Positions 1 to 6,901 of a DNA stretch of 32,671 nt are shown piece after piece (positions within the stretch are counted from its first letter, which is position 1; each line of letters opens with the position of its first letter). The notes under the pieces were generated by a model, which saw nothing but the letters and a program-made list of their open reading frames with translations, had not been told where the DNA came from and ran no database searches. The position numbers and the translations under genes were made by a program. The DNA comes from Candidatus Zipacnadia bacterium (GTDB lineage Bacteria; Armatimonadota; Zipacnadia; Zipacnadales; Zipacnadaceae): NCBI GenBank assembly GCA_029819875.1, contig JALGVG010000011.1, positions 1-32,671 on the forward strand, written 5' to 3'.

Positions 1-1
1 A

Positions 2-1690
2 TACCTGAAACTGCTCCTGAAGCTTGAGCCGGGGCAGACGTGCCTGCGGGAGGTACAGATAATCGGCACCAAGCCGAACGAAGCGGCGCCCCAACCCCCT
101 CCGGTCAAGCGCCGGGGAGGGAAACTGGTGCTGGCCGAGGCGGGCAGGGCCTATTGCTCGGTGGTGGCAGACGAAAACGGCTCGCAGCAAGCCGTCAACG
201 CAGCATGGATGCTGAAAAATGCGCTCGAGGCGATGACGGGGGCCGAGATACCCATCTTCGACGTTCGTGAGCGGCCGGGGGGAGCGCGGCTGGTCGTGGG
301 CAACAATGCCCTGGCACGGCGCCTGGGCCTGGACGTAGCCCAGCAGTACCCGGGCGAGGAAGGGTTCGTCATCAAGACGGTAGGCGATGACATCGTGCTG
401 GCCGGCAACGAGGCCGGCTCCTACCAAGGCACACAGGATGCGGTGGCACAGTTCCTGCGGACGCTGGGCTGCGGGTGGTTTGCTGAAGATCCGCTATGGC
501 AGCCCATCCCCAAGAGGAATGTCGTGGCGGTGGCGCCGCTGGACATCGTCTCGCACCCGGCTATCTCGATGCGCCATATATGGTACGTTCCCAAAGCGGT
601 GGCGCGCAACTGGGGACTGGGCGGCGATCAGGTCGCAAGCGCTCATAATCAGCTGTACATGTTCCCGCCCAAGCAGTATTTTGCCGAACATCCCGAATAC
701 TATGCCCTCATTGACGGCAAACGGACCGCCGAAGGCGAGTGGCAACTGTGCACGACCAACCCCGAGGTCATTGCATTGACCGTCGAGAAGGCCCGCCAGG
801 CGTTCGACAAGAACCCCAACCTGGTGGCCTTCTCGCTGACAAACAATGACTGCGGGGGATTTTGCCAGTGCCCGAAATGCCAGGCGGTGCGGAAGGGCGA
901 GGGCAACCCCAATGCGCGGGCGATGCTGGCCTACGCCAATGCCGTTGCGCGGGGGCTGCGCAAGACGCACCCCGACGCGCGCGTGTGTTTTCTGGCATAC
1001 TGGTACACCCAAGCTGCGCCGGGCCCGGACATGAAGGCGGAGCCGGGGGTGGTGGTGATGGTGGTGGACGAGGGCTGCAAGGCCCATGCGCTGGATGATC
1101 CGGCGTGCGAGCGGAACGCAAAGTGGTGCCGGAACTTTCAGGCGTGGGCGGCGACGGGGGCGGAGATGGCCATCTACGAGTGGTACATTCCCGGCTGCAG
1201 CGACAAGCGCTGGCTGAAGCTGCCGTGGGTGTCGGGCGAGGCAGCGGTGCGCAATATTCGCTGGTGGATTGCGCACGGGGTGAAGTGGATCACCTACGAA
1301 TCGCAAGCCAGCTACAGCCCCGCCCTGCCGCTGGGCTGGCCGCTGTACTACGTGGCCGCCCGCGCGATGTGGGATCCGAGCCTGAGCGCCAGGCAGATCC
1401 TGGCGGAGGCGTGTCACAGCCTGTACGGGCCGGCGGCCGAGGAAATGCTGGCTTATTACTTGACCCTGGAACACGCGGTAAGCAACACGAAGCTGCACTC
1501 CACGATATGGGCGCTGCCGGACCCGGCGCAGATATATGACGAACAGGTGCAGGCGCAATGCCGCAAGCACCTGGCGCGGGCGCTGGCCGCAGCGGCCGGC
1601 GCACCTGACCCCAAGGTGTGGCAGCGAGTAAGCGCCGAGGTCCAGAACTGGCGGATCGCCGAACAGACACTTAACCCGCCCGGCGAATGA
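2..1690 (+). CDS. DUF4838 domain protein, 5'-truncated by window edge
   Basis: The reading frame is open to the left edge without a stop, so the gene begins outside the window; the GTG at 128 is in frame but is unlikely to be the real start. About 562 residues are visible. The first ~23 end in CLREVQIIG, which resembles the last strand of an F5/8-type C (discoidin) sugar-binding domain. Next comes a region like the N-terminal domain of alpha-glucuronidases (roughly residues 43-170), then a DUF4838 core with the family's hallmarks: the YALIDGKR segment, QLCTTNPEV, and a Cys cluster FCQCPKCQ around 820-890. DUF4838 proteins are usually found with carbohydrate-active enzymes; their reaction is not established, so a role in polysaccharide breakdown is inference. 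It converges with a sugar isomerase-like gene, which fits a sugar-related context. Confidence 0.85.
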   Translation, partial: YLKLLLKLEPGQTCLREVQIIGTKPNEAAPQPPPVKRRGGKLVLAEAGRAYCSVVADENGSQQAVNAAWMLKNALEAMTGAEIPIFDVRERPGGARLVVGNNALARRLGLDVAQQYPGEEGFVIKTVGDDIVLAGNEAGSYQGTQDAVAQFLRTLGCGWFAEDPLWQPIPKRNVVAVAPLDIVSHPAISMRHIWYVPKAVARNWGLGGDQVASAHNQLYMFPPKQYFAEHPEYYALIDGKRTAEGEWQLCTTNPEVIALTVEKARQAFDKNPNLVAFSLTNNDCGGFCQCPKCQAVRKGEGNPNARAMLAYANAVARGLRKTHPDARVCFLAYWYTQAAPGPDMKAEPGVVVMVVDEGCKAHALDDPACERNAKWCRNFQAWAATGAEMAIYEWYIPGCSDKRWLKLPWVSGEAAVRNIRWWIAHGVKWITYESQASYSPALPLGWPLYYVAARAMWDPSLSARQILAEACHSLYGPAAEEMLAYYLTLEHAVSNTKLHSTIWALPDPAQIYDEQVQAQCRKHLARALAAAAGAPDPKVWQRVSAEVQNWRIAEQTLNPPGE

Positions 1691-1713
1691 GGACTACCAC
1701 TTCACCGGGCGGG
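1675..1713. terminator. Inverted repeat between convergent genes, weak terminator candidate
   Basis: CCCGCCCGG (1675-1683) is exactly complementary to CCGGGCGGG (1705-1713), with a 21-nt loop containing the stop of the DUF4838 gene. It lies between convergent genes. Neither side has a good T-tract, so an intrinsic terminator is possible but weakly supported. Confidence 0.3.
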
Positions 1714-1735
1714 AAAACGCACCTCGGCGGCGAGG

Positions 1736-2563
1736 CTAGCCGACGCTGTCAATTACGTCCTGGACGTAGCGTGTATCAATGCGGCACTGGTGAATGATGG
1801 ACTCGGCAGGCAGGCGGCTGTACTCGCAGTGGAAGCTGATCGGCCCGCGGAAGTCAAGCTCCTTGAGGACCTTGATCACGGTCGGGAAGTCGCCGAAGCC
1901 CAGGCCCAGGGGCACGACTTCAACGCGCCACACCGGCTGACCGTTCTCGATGTACCTTTGGCGCACCAGGTCCTTGAAGGCAACAGCCGCCAGGTACTCC
2001 TTGACGATGTCGAAGGCCATGGGGTACGGCTCGCCGACGATGGAGAGGTGGCCGACATCGGCATATACTCCCACCAGGTTGGGGTCAAAGCCCTTGACAA
2101 TGTTCATCACGGAGCTTGAGTTGAGGCCCATGCTGCCGCCGGAATGATTGTGGATAATCGGCTTGACGCCGGTTTTTTCCGCCAGCTTGGCAAAGCCTTC
2201 GAGGCGCTGGCGGCAGTGGTCGATAGTGGCCCAGTAGCCGCCCTCTTCCATGAACCAATATCCGAGTTTGACCAGCTTGACGCCCGCCTCGGCACAAGCC
2301 TCGAACAATGACTGTGCGTAGTCAACATCGGCACTGACAAAATCGCCGGGCGTGGTGATGAGCGGGATGGACAGGCCCTCGTCGGCAAAGCGACGTGCGG
2401 CCTTGGGCAGTTCCGTTGTCGCGTTTTCGGGATTGACCGGGTAGCCGGGACGCACGCACAGGTCCGCACCCTGCACACCTGCTTGTTTGAGACCGGCCAT
2501 AATCTGCTCCAGGTCCCAGCCCTCCAAATGCTTGGTAAACATTATCCAAGGTTTCAACAACAA
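1736..2563 (-). CDS. Sugar phosphate isomerase/epimerase-like TIM barrel (xylose isomerase-like)
   Basis: This is a 275-residue protein of the AP-endonuclease-2/xylose isomerase-like TIM-barrel superfamily. Visible hallmarks are the metal/substrate-site segments PIIHNHSGG, GVYADVGH and ISFHCEYS, placed as in IolE/hydroxypyruvate isomerase-like enzymes. It probably interconverts a keto sugar or cyclitol using a divalent metal in the cytoplasm; the substrate cannot be read from sequence. No signal peptide is present. The start is ambiguous. Three consecutive TTG codons (2563, 2560, 2557) follow an in-frame TGA and a strong AAAGGAG at 2567-2573, leaving spacers of 3, 6 and 9 nt, so the second or third TTG fits best. 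The first ATG is codon 8 (2542). It stands alone, convergent with the DUF4838 gene. Confidence 0.85.
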   Translation of the reverse strand: MLLKPWIMFTKHLEGWDLEQIMAGLKQAGVQGADLCVRPGYPVNPENATTELPKAARRFADEGLSIPLITTPGDFVSADVDYAQSLFEACAEAGVKLVKLGYWFMEEGGYWATIDHCRQRLEGFAKLAEKTGVKPIIHNHSGGSMGLNSSSVMNIVKGFDPNLVGVYADVGHLSIVGEPYPMAFDIVKEYLAAVAFKDLVRQRYIENGQPVWRVEVVPLGLGFGDFPTVIKVLKELDFRGPISFHCEYSRLPAESIIHQCRIDTRYVQDVIDSVG

Positions 2564-2566
2564 TCA

Positions 2567-2573
2567 CTCCTTT
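2567..2573 (-). promoter_or_regulatory. Shine-Dalgarno AAAGGAG deciding a TTG start
   Basis: AAAGGAG on the minus strand sits just before three in-frame TTG codons and too far (24 nt) from the first ATG, so initiation at a TTG is favoured. Confidence 0.6.
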
Positions 2574-2684
2574 GGGAATATGTAACAGTCGGCACGTAGG
2601 TTACCGGCCAACCACAGTCCAACTGCGTGGGGGAAGTTCCTCACGGCGGTAGATAACTCCTTCACAGGCGACGCAAGAGCCGGT

Positions 2685-3266
2685 CTAGTGGAGGGAGGTA
2701 GAGGTACGGGACGACACGGATGACTCCTGTTGCTGGGTCAAGTGGGGGGCGAAGGGTTCCAGGTAATCACGCCACGCCTGGTTGCGCAGTGCACGGGTGA
2801 AGGTCGAGAAGCTAAGGTAGGGAATGAAACGCGGGCGCTGAGGCGGGCGCAGCAGGGTCATTCCGGCCTCGCGGGGTGTGCGGTTGCCCTTCTTGCCGTT
2901 GCAACGCACGCAGCAGGCCACCAGGTTTTCCCAGGTATGCTTGCCGCCTCGTTCCCGCGGGATGACGTGATCCACTGTCAGGTGCTTGTCTCGCTTGCCG
3001 CAATACTGGCAGGTGTAGTTGTCACGCGCCATCACGCTGCTGCGCGACAGCTTTATCTGGGGCAGTGGCCGCTTGACGTACTCGGCCAGCCGCACCACAG
3101 TCGGCAGCCGGATAGTCGTGGTGGGCGAATGGATCTCGCGCGAATCGTAGGCCAGCGGCACGACTTTGCCCAGGTACAGCAGGGTTATCGCGCGCTGCCA
3201 ACTGCAGATGTTCAGCGGCTCATAGTTTTGGTTCAGAACGAGTACTTCACTATCCATTTTCACCAT
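2685..3266 (-). CDS. HNH endonuclease family protein
   Basis: This is a 193-residue protein with a complete HNH nuclease core. It has a zinc-type CQYC pair (Cys86, Cys89), the catalytic DHV (His100), an Asn in WENL (Asn114) and a second Cys pair (Cys119, Cys122) followed by NGKKGNRTP. The N-terminal VLVLNQNYEPLNICSW opening is typical of a widespread stand-alone HNH family in Actinobacteria and related phyla, generally of unknown substrate and not tied to a restriction or mobile system. No methylase, intein or phage gene is nearby. The start MVKMDSE offers two ATGs (3266 and 3257); neither has a good ribosome site. A minus-strand intrinsic terminator ends 12 nt before the start codon, so expression may be attenuated. 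Confidence 0.88.
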   Translation of the reverse strand: MVKMDSEVLVLNQNYEPLNICSWQRAITLLYLGKVVPLAYDSREIHSPTTTIRLPTVVRLAEYVKRPLPQIKLSRSSVMARDNYTCQYCGKRDKHLTVDHVIPRERGGKHTWENLVACCVRCNGKKGNRTPREAGMTLLRPPQRPRFIPYLSFSTFTRALRNQAWRDYLEPFAPHLTQQQESSVSSRTSTSLH

Positions 3267-3278
3267 CTACTGACAGCC

Positions 3279-3305
3279 AAAAACTCGTGACTTGATTGTC
3301 ACGAG
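3279..3305 (-). terminator. Intrinsic terminator immediately before the HNH gene
   Basis: The perfect 8-bp stem CTCGTGAC/GTCACGAG (3284-3291 and 3298-3305) with a 6-nt loop is followed on the minus strand by TTTTT (3279-3283). It could end the mutL-miaA-hfq-dapF-dapL transcript, or a short transcript starting near 3420. Confidence 0.8.
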
Positions 3306-3318
3306 CTTTCTGGACATA

Positions 3319-3396
3319 CTAATCCGTCCCGCCTGCAACGGCAGCCGGGTGGATGCCTAGTATCCGAAATTCGCTGGCATGGAAGTAGTAACCCAT
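3319..3396 (-). CDS. Possible 25-residue leader peptide upstream of HNH gene
   Basis: A short frame (MGYYFHASEF to AGGTD) starts about 24 nt after the predicted transcription start at ~3420 and stops 13 nt before the terminator hairpin. This layout resembles a leader peptide with an attenuator. The ribosome site (AGAGCGG) is weak and no single amino acid is enriched, so this may be a chance frame. Confidence 0.2.
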   Translation of the reverse strand: MGYYFHASEFRILGIHPAAVAGGTD

Positions 3397-3426
3397 TATC
3401 CGCTCTTGCGATAGTAGTGTAAAATT

Positions 3427-3455
3427 ATCGTACCAAACCGGCACTGTGCTGTCAA
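3427..3455 (-). promoter_or_regulatory. Sigma-70-type promoter candidate for HNH leader RNA
   Basis: On the minus strand a perfect TTGACA (3455-3450), a 17-nt spacer and TACGAT (3432-3427, 4/6) form a promoter with predicted start near 3420. It lies just downstream of dapL and would produce a leader of about 140 nt ending at the terminator at 3279. Confidence 0.45.
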
Positions 3456-3509
3456 GCTGTACAGGCGCCGCAGAGAAGCCGCTTACGGCGCCGCACTGCC
3501 GGCACATTT

Positions 3510-4697
3510 CTACCATTCCAGCTTGACATTTTGGCGGATGCTGTCGATAGCCTGCCGGATCTGCCCTAGCTTGTCGGGGCCCTTGATGGTCAGGGACATG
3601 CGCACGAAGCCCTCGCCGTAGGCCCCGTAGACTGAACCGGGGATGGCCAGCACCTGGGCGTCCCGCAGCAGGACGGTGGCAAAGTCGCCGCTGGTTTCAT
3701 AATTGGGGGGGATAGGAACCCAGACATAGAAGGTGGCCTTGGGCTTTTGCAGCTTCCAGCCCAGGCTGTTGAGCCCCTCGACGAGGGCGTCCCTGCGCTC
3801 TTGGTACTGGGAGCGCACGGTGTCCACCCACTGGTCGTACCTTTGCAGCCCGGCGATGGCGGCGCGCTGGATTGCCATGAAGGTGCCGCTGTCCACGTTG
3901 CTTTTGGTCTTGGAAAGCGCCTCGACGTACTGCCGGCCGCCCATCGCCCAGCCTACCCGCCAGCCGGTCATGTTGAAGGTCTTCGACAGCGAGTGCATCT
4001 CGATAGCGACGTCCTTGGCGCCCTCCACTTCCAGGATGCTGTGGGCGCGGTAACCATCGAAGGATATCTCAACGTAGGCGGCATCATTGACTATCAGAAG
4101 CTCGTTGTCGTGGGCGAACTTGACCGCTTCCTGGAGAAACTCCGGAGGCGCCACGGCACCGGTGGGGTTGTTGGGGTAGTTGAGAAACATCATCTTGGCC
4201 GCCTTGGCCACGCCCTTGGGGATGGCGTCAAAGTCCGGCAGGAAGTCGTTCTCGGCCAGCAGGGGCATGGGAAAGGCGGCTCCGCCGCACCAACTGGTTT
4301 GCACCTTGTATACCGAATAAGCCGGGTCGGGCACGAGCACGATGTCGCCGGGGTCGATGTAGGCCCACACGATGTGCGCGAGGGCTTCCTTGGAGCCGAT
4401 GCAGCTTTGGACCTCGCCGTCCGGATCGATGTCAATGCCGAAGCGGTGCTGGACGAAGTCGGCTATGGCTTGCTTGTATTCGGGAATGCCGAACCCCGAT
4501 TCGTCGTAGGGGTGAGTGTCAGGGTCGTGAGCTGCCTGGCAGAGGGCCTCAATGATGAAGTCGGGCGTGGGCATGTCCGGGTCGCCGATGCCCAGATCGA
4601 TGGGTTCGGTGCCCTCCTCAATCATCTTGGCCTTGAGCATAGCGATCTCGCGGAAGGGGTAGGGGGGGATACGCTGAAGTCGCTGTGCTACTTGCAC
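3510..4697 (-). CDS. dapL: LL-diaminopimelate aminotransferase-type class I aminotransferase
   Basis: This is a 395-residue fold-type I PLP aminotransferase. The Schiff-base lysine is in SLSKTFNMTGWRVGW; NYPNNPTGA, NDAAYVEISFDG and the C-terminal FVRMSLT segment are present, and the N-terminal IPPYPFREI opening is typical of DapL-type enzymes. DapL converts tetrahydrodipicolinate directly to LL-diaminopimelate with glutamate as amino donor, the short DAP route to lysine and peptidoglycan. The assignment is strengthened by dapF, the next enzyme, directly upstream. The start is GTG at 4697, with an excellent AAAGGAGG (4705-4712) 7 nt before it. An aspartate or other aminotransferase cannot be fully excluded from sequence alone. 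Confidence 0.88.
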   Translation of the reverse strand: MQVAQRLQRIPPYPFREIAMLKAKMIEEGTEPIDLGIGDPDMPTPDFIIEALCQAAHDPDTHPYDESGFGIPEYKQAIADFVQHRFGIDIDPDGEVQSCIGSKEALAHIVWAYIDPGDIVLVPDPAYSVYKVQTSWCGGAAFPMPLLAENDFLPDFDAIPKGVAKAAKMMFLNYPNNPTGAVAPPEFLQEAVKFAHDNELLIVNDAAYVEISFDGYRAHSILEVEGAKDVAIEMHSLSKTFNMTGWRVGWAMGGRQYVEALSKTKSNVDSGTFMAIQRAAIAGLQRYDQWVDTVRSQYQERRDALVEGLNSLGWKLQKPKATFYVWVPIPPNYETSGDFATVLLRDAQVLAIPGSVYGAYGEGFVRMSLTIKGPDKLGQIRQAIDSIRQNVKLEW

Positions 4698-4724
4698 TGG
4701 AAAACCTCCTTTGGGGTACGCGAA

Positions 4725-4774
4725 CGCCGCCGGGGCAGTGCCGGCTGGCGGCGCGGGCAGGCGTCGGCGCCTGC
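4725..4774. other. Two adjacent GC hairpins in the dapF-dapL gap
   Basis: The 80-nt gap holds CGCCGCC/GGCGGCG (4725-4731 and 4747-4753) and GCAGGCG/CGCCTGC (4757-4763 and 4768-4774, 4-nt loop). Neither has a T-tract. They may slow RNA decay between the two cistrons or simply reflect GC-rich sequence. Confidence 0.3.
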
Positions 4775-4777
4775 GTG

Positions 4778-5653
4778 CTAAAGCTTAGCCAGTTTGAGCA
4801 GTTCTTCGCTGACCTCCCCGCTGAAGACCTCGGCTGCCGGGCCAGCGAGGAAGACATGGTCGTCAGCGGCCCATTCTATGTGCAAGGCGCCACCAAGCAG
4901 TGACACGCGCACCGCCCGCTCGGTGCGCCCGGTCAGTGCGCCTGCCACGCAGGCGGCTGAGGCCCCCGTCCCACAGGCCAGCGTTTCACCCGCCCCGCGT
5001 TCCCAGACCCGCATCTGCACGTGCTTGCGGTCCATCACGGTCACAAACTCCACGTTGGTGCGGTTGGGGAACAAGGGATGGTTCTCCACGGCCGGTCCTA
5101 CTTCGTCCACGGGGAAGTTGTCTACGTCGTCGACAAAGATCACGCAATGGGGGTTGCCCATGGAGACGCAAGTGACAAGAAATGTCTCATCGGCAGCTTC
5201 CAGGGGCTGCTCTATGACAGGTTGATCGGGCGGAGTACCAAGCATGGGTATTTCGCGGCGCTGAAGGCGTGGTTGCCCCATGTCCACCCGCACGCTGCTC
5301 ACGCGGCCGTCCTCCACCTGCAGTTGGGGGCGAACGATGCCCGCCTTGGTCTCCACCCGCAGGCTGGTCTTGGAGGTTAAACCATGCTCGTAGACGTACT
5401 TGGCAAAGGCGCGCACGCCGTTGCCGCACATTTCAGCTTCCGAGCCATCGGCATTGAAAATCCGCATGCGAAAATCAGCGTCAGTGGAGGGCATTACCAG
5501 AATTATTCCGTCACCGCCGACGCCGAAGTTGCGGTCACTGAGGACCTGTGCCAGGCTCGGCAGGTCGTACCCGCTGAGGTCCTCGGTGAAGGTGTTTATG
5601 TAGATGTAGTCATTGCCCAACCCATGCAGCTTCGTGAAACGCACGGCGTTCAC
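4778..5653 (-). CDS. dapF: Diaminopimelate epimerase
   Basis: This is a 291-residue DapF, converting LL- to meso-diaminopimelate for lysine and peptidoglycan by a two-cysteine racemisation. The N-terminal FTKLHGLGNDYIY, the first catalytic cysteine in AEMCGNGVRAFAKY (Cys76) and the second in ERGAGETLACGTGASA are all present, and the length is normal for the family. The start is GTG at 5653, 17 nt after the hfq stop, with no strong ribosome site, so it may be translated from the hfq message. It feeds the same pathway as dapL downstream. Confidence 0.96.
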   Translation of the reverse strand: MNAVRFTKLHGLGNDYIYINTFTEDLSGYDLPSLAQVLSDRNFGVGGDGIILVMPSTDADFRMRIFNADGSEAEMCGNGVRAFAKYVYEHGLTSKTSLRVETKAGIVRPQLQVEDGRVSSVRVDMGQPRLQRREIPMLGTPPDQPVIEQPLEAADETFLVTCVSMGNPHCVIFVDDVDNFPVDEVGPAVENHPLFPNRTNVEFVTVMDRKHVQMRVWERGAGETLACGTGASAACVAGALTGRTERAVRVSLLGGALHIEWAADDHVFLAGPAAEVFSGEVSEELLKLAKL

Positions 5654-5670
5654 CTCGACGAGGGCCTGCC

Positions 5671-5910
5671 CTACGCCTGCTGCATATCGCTTTGCCCGGC
5701 GGTAGTCGCATCCGGGGCGATAGCAGCGATGGCTCCCTTGTAAATAAGTACGTCCATGCCGTTGGCATTGAGCATGAGGGTGAAGGTGTCAAAGGATGTG
5801 ACCTTGCCCCTCAGCTCCTTGCCGTTGCACAATAACACCCGCACGGGGCGCTGCGTCTTGCGGGCTTCATTGAGAAACGTGTCCTGTACATTGGGCTTGT
5901 CGCCGGCCAC
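5671..5910 (-). CDS. hfq: RNA chaperone Hfq
   Basis: This 79-residue Sm-like protein forms the hexamer that pairs small RNAs with mRNAs. Visible are the N-terminal helix NVQDTFLNEARK with the conserved Gln, the Sm1 strand set (VRVLLCNGKELRGKVTSFD, FTLML) and the Sm2 segment LIYKGAIAAI. The canonical Sm2 motif is YKHA; here the His is replaced by Gly (YKGA), which changes a uridine-contacting residue. The C-terminal tail is short. It sits 28 nt after miaA, in the mutL-miaA-hfq order well known from proteobacteria, and is followed by dapF. Confidence 0.95.
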   Translation of the reverse strand: MAGDKPNVQDTFLNEARKTQRPVRVLLCNGKELRGKVTSFDTFTLMLNANGMDVLIYKGAIAAIAPDATTAGQSDMQQA

Positions 5911-5938
5911 TGGCTGTCCCTCTTCCTGGAATGTAAGG

Positions 5939-6895
5939 TTAATCCGTTACGCTGCAAACCGCGGCAATAATGGTTTGCAGCGCCGCATCGAATTGCGCAG
6001 CATCAGTCCACTGAAGCCACTTAATACCGCTTTCACGCCGGAACCAGGTTAGTTGTCGCTTGGCGAACCGGCGTGTGTCACGCTTGATGAGTTCGATTAT
6101 TGCCGACAAGTTTCCCCCGTGCAGGACGTAATCTATCAGATGCCGATAACCAATGGCCTGCAGCGCGGGCAGCGAGGGGTCGTAGCCCTTGTCGAGGAGG
6201 CTACGGACTTCTTGGACCCACCCCGCGCGTATCATCTGCTCCACGCGCGCATCAATGCGTTGATACAGCAGCGGACGAGGACAAGTCAATGCGAAACCGA
6301 TTACATTATAATGGGCCAGTTGCCGCTCGTCAACGCGCTGCTGGACGGAGAAGGGGCGTCCGGTCAGTTCGTAGACTTCCAGGGCGCGGATAATCCGCTT
6401 GCTGTCGGCGACGGCTATGCGCGCTGCAGCCTGGGGATCTACGGCACGCAGGCGCTGATGCATGGCTTCGTTGCCGATTTCGGCAAGCTGTGCTTGCAGC
6501 GCTCGGCGGACGTGCTGAGCTTCCGGAGACTGGGCCGCGGGGAAGTCGAAGCCGCGGATGACGGCTCGCAGGTACAGGCCCGTTCCCCCGCATAAAATGG
6601 GCAACTTCCCACGCCCGGTGATCTGCTCGAGGGCGGCGCGGGCGTCCTTCTGGAAGAGTGCGACGTTGTACGGCTCATCCGGCTCGACGATGTCAACGAG
6701 ATGGAAGACGGCGCGCCGGCGCTGTTCGGCCGTCGGCTTGGCGGTGCCGATATCCAGGTGGCGGTAGACCTGCATCGAGTCAACGGAGATTATTTCGCCG
6801 CCGAGACGCTCGGCCACGCGGACCGCCATTTCCGTCTTGCCGGTCGCCGTAGGACCACATATCACCAGCAGGGGGGTACGTTGCCGCTGTTGCAT
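5939..6895 (-). CDS. miaA: tRNA dimethylallyltransferase
   Basis: This 318-residue MiaA transfers a dimethylallyl group to A37 of tRNAs that read UNN codons. The Walker A GPTATGKT (residues 14-21), DSMQVYRHLDIGTAKP, the HLVDIVEPDEPYNVA segment, CGGTGLYLRAV and the C-terminal DTRRFAKRQLTWFRRE are all present. It starts at ATG 6895, 6 nt after the mutL stop, so it is almost certainly co-transcribed with mutL and hfq. Length and motifs are normal. Confidence 0.97.
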   Translation of the reverse strand: MQQRQRTPLLVICGPTATGKTEMAVRVAERLGGEIISVDSMQVYRHLDIGTAKPTAEQRRRAVFHLVDIVEPDEPYNVALFQKDARAALEQITGRGKLPILCGGTGLYLRAVIRGFDFPAAQSPEAQHVRRALQAQLAEIGNEAMHQRLRAVDPQAAARIAVADSKRIIRALEVYELTGRPFSVQQRVDERQLAHYNVIGFALTCPRPLLYQRIDARVEQMIRAGWVQEVRSLLDKGYDPSLPALQAIGYRHLIDYVLHGGNLSAIIELIKRDTRRFAKRQLTWFRRESGIKWLQWTDAAQFDAALQTIIAAVCSVTD

Positions 6896-6901
6896 AGCCT
6901 T

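Noticed and set aside
494-1570. Long antisense open frame opposite the DUF4838 gene; similar ones at 9100-10302 and 29119-30687
   Set aside because: They mirror strongly supported genes, are rich in Arg/His/Gly as expected from GC-rich antisense, and show no domain.
2685-3266. HNH endonuclease as part of a defence or homing element
   Set aside because: No methylase, intein, intron, toxin partner or repeat flanks it; the family is usually a stand-alone chromosomal gene.
3409-3432. Short inverted repeat GCGATA/TATCGT upstream of HNH
   Set aside because: The arms are only six bases with a G-T pair and overlap the promoter -10; too weak to call an operator.
3397-3516. Longer minus-strand frame from ATG 3516 overlapping the dapL stop
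   Set aside because: It would run across the predicted promoter, has no recognisable family and composition typical of non-coding sequence; only the short downstream part is kept as a tentative leader peptide.
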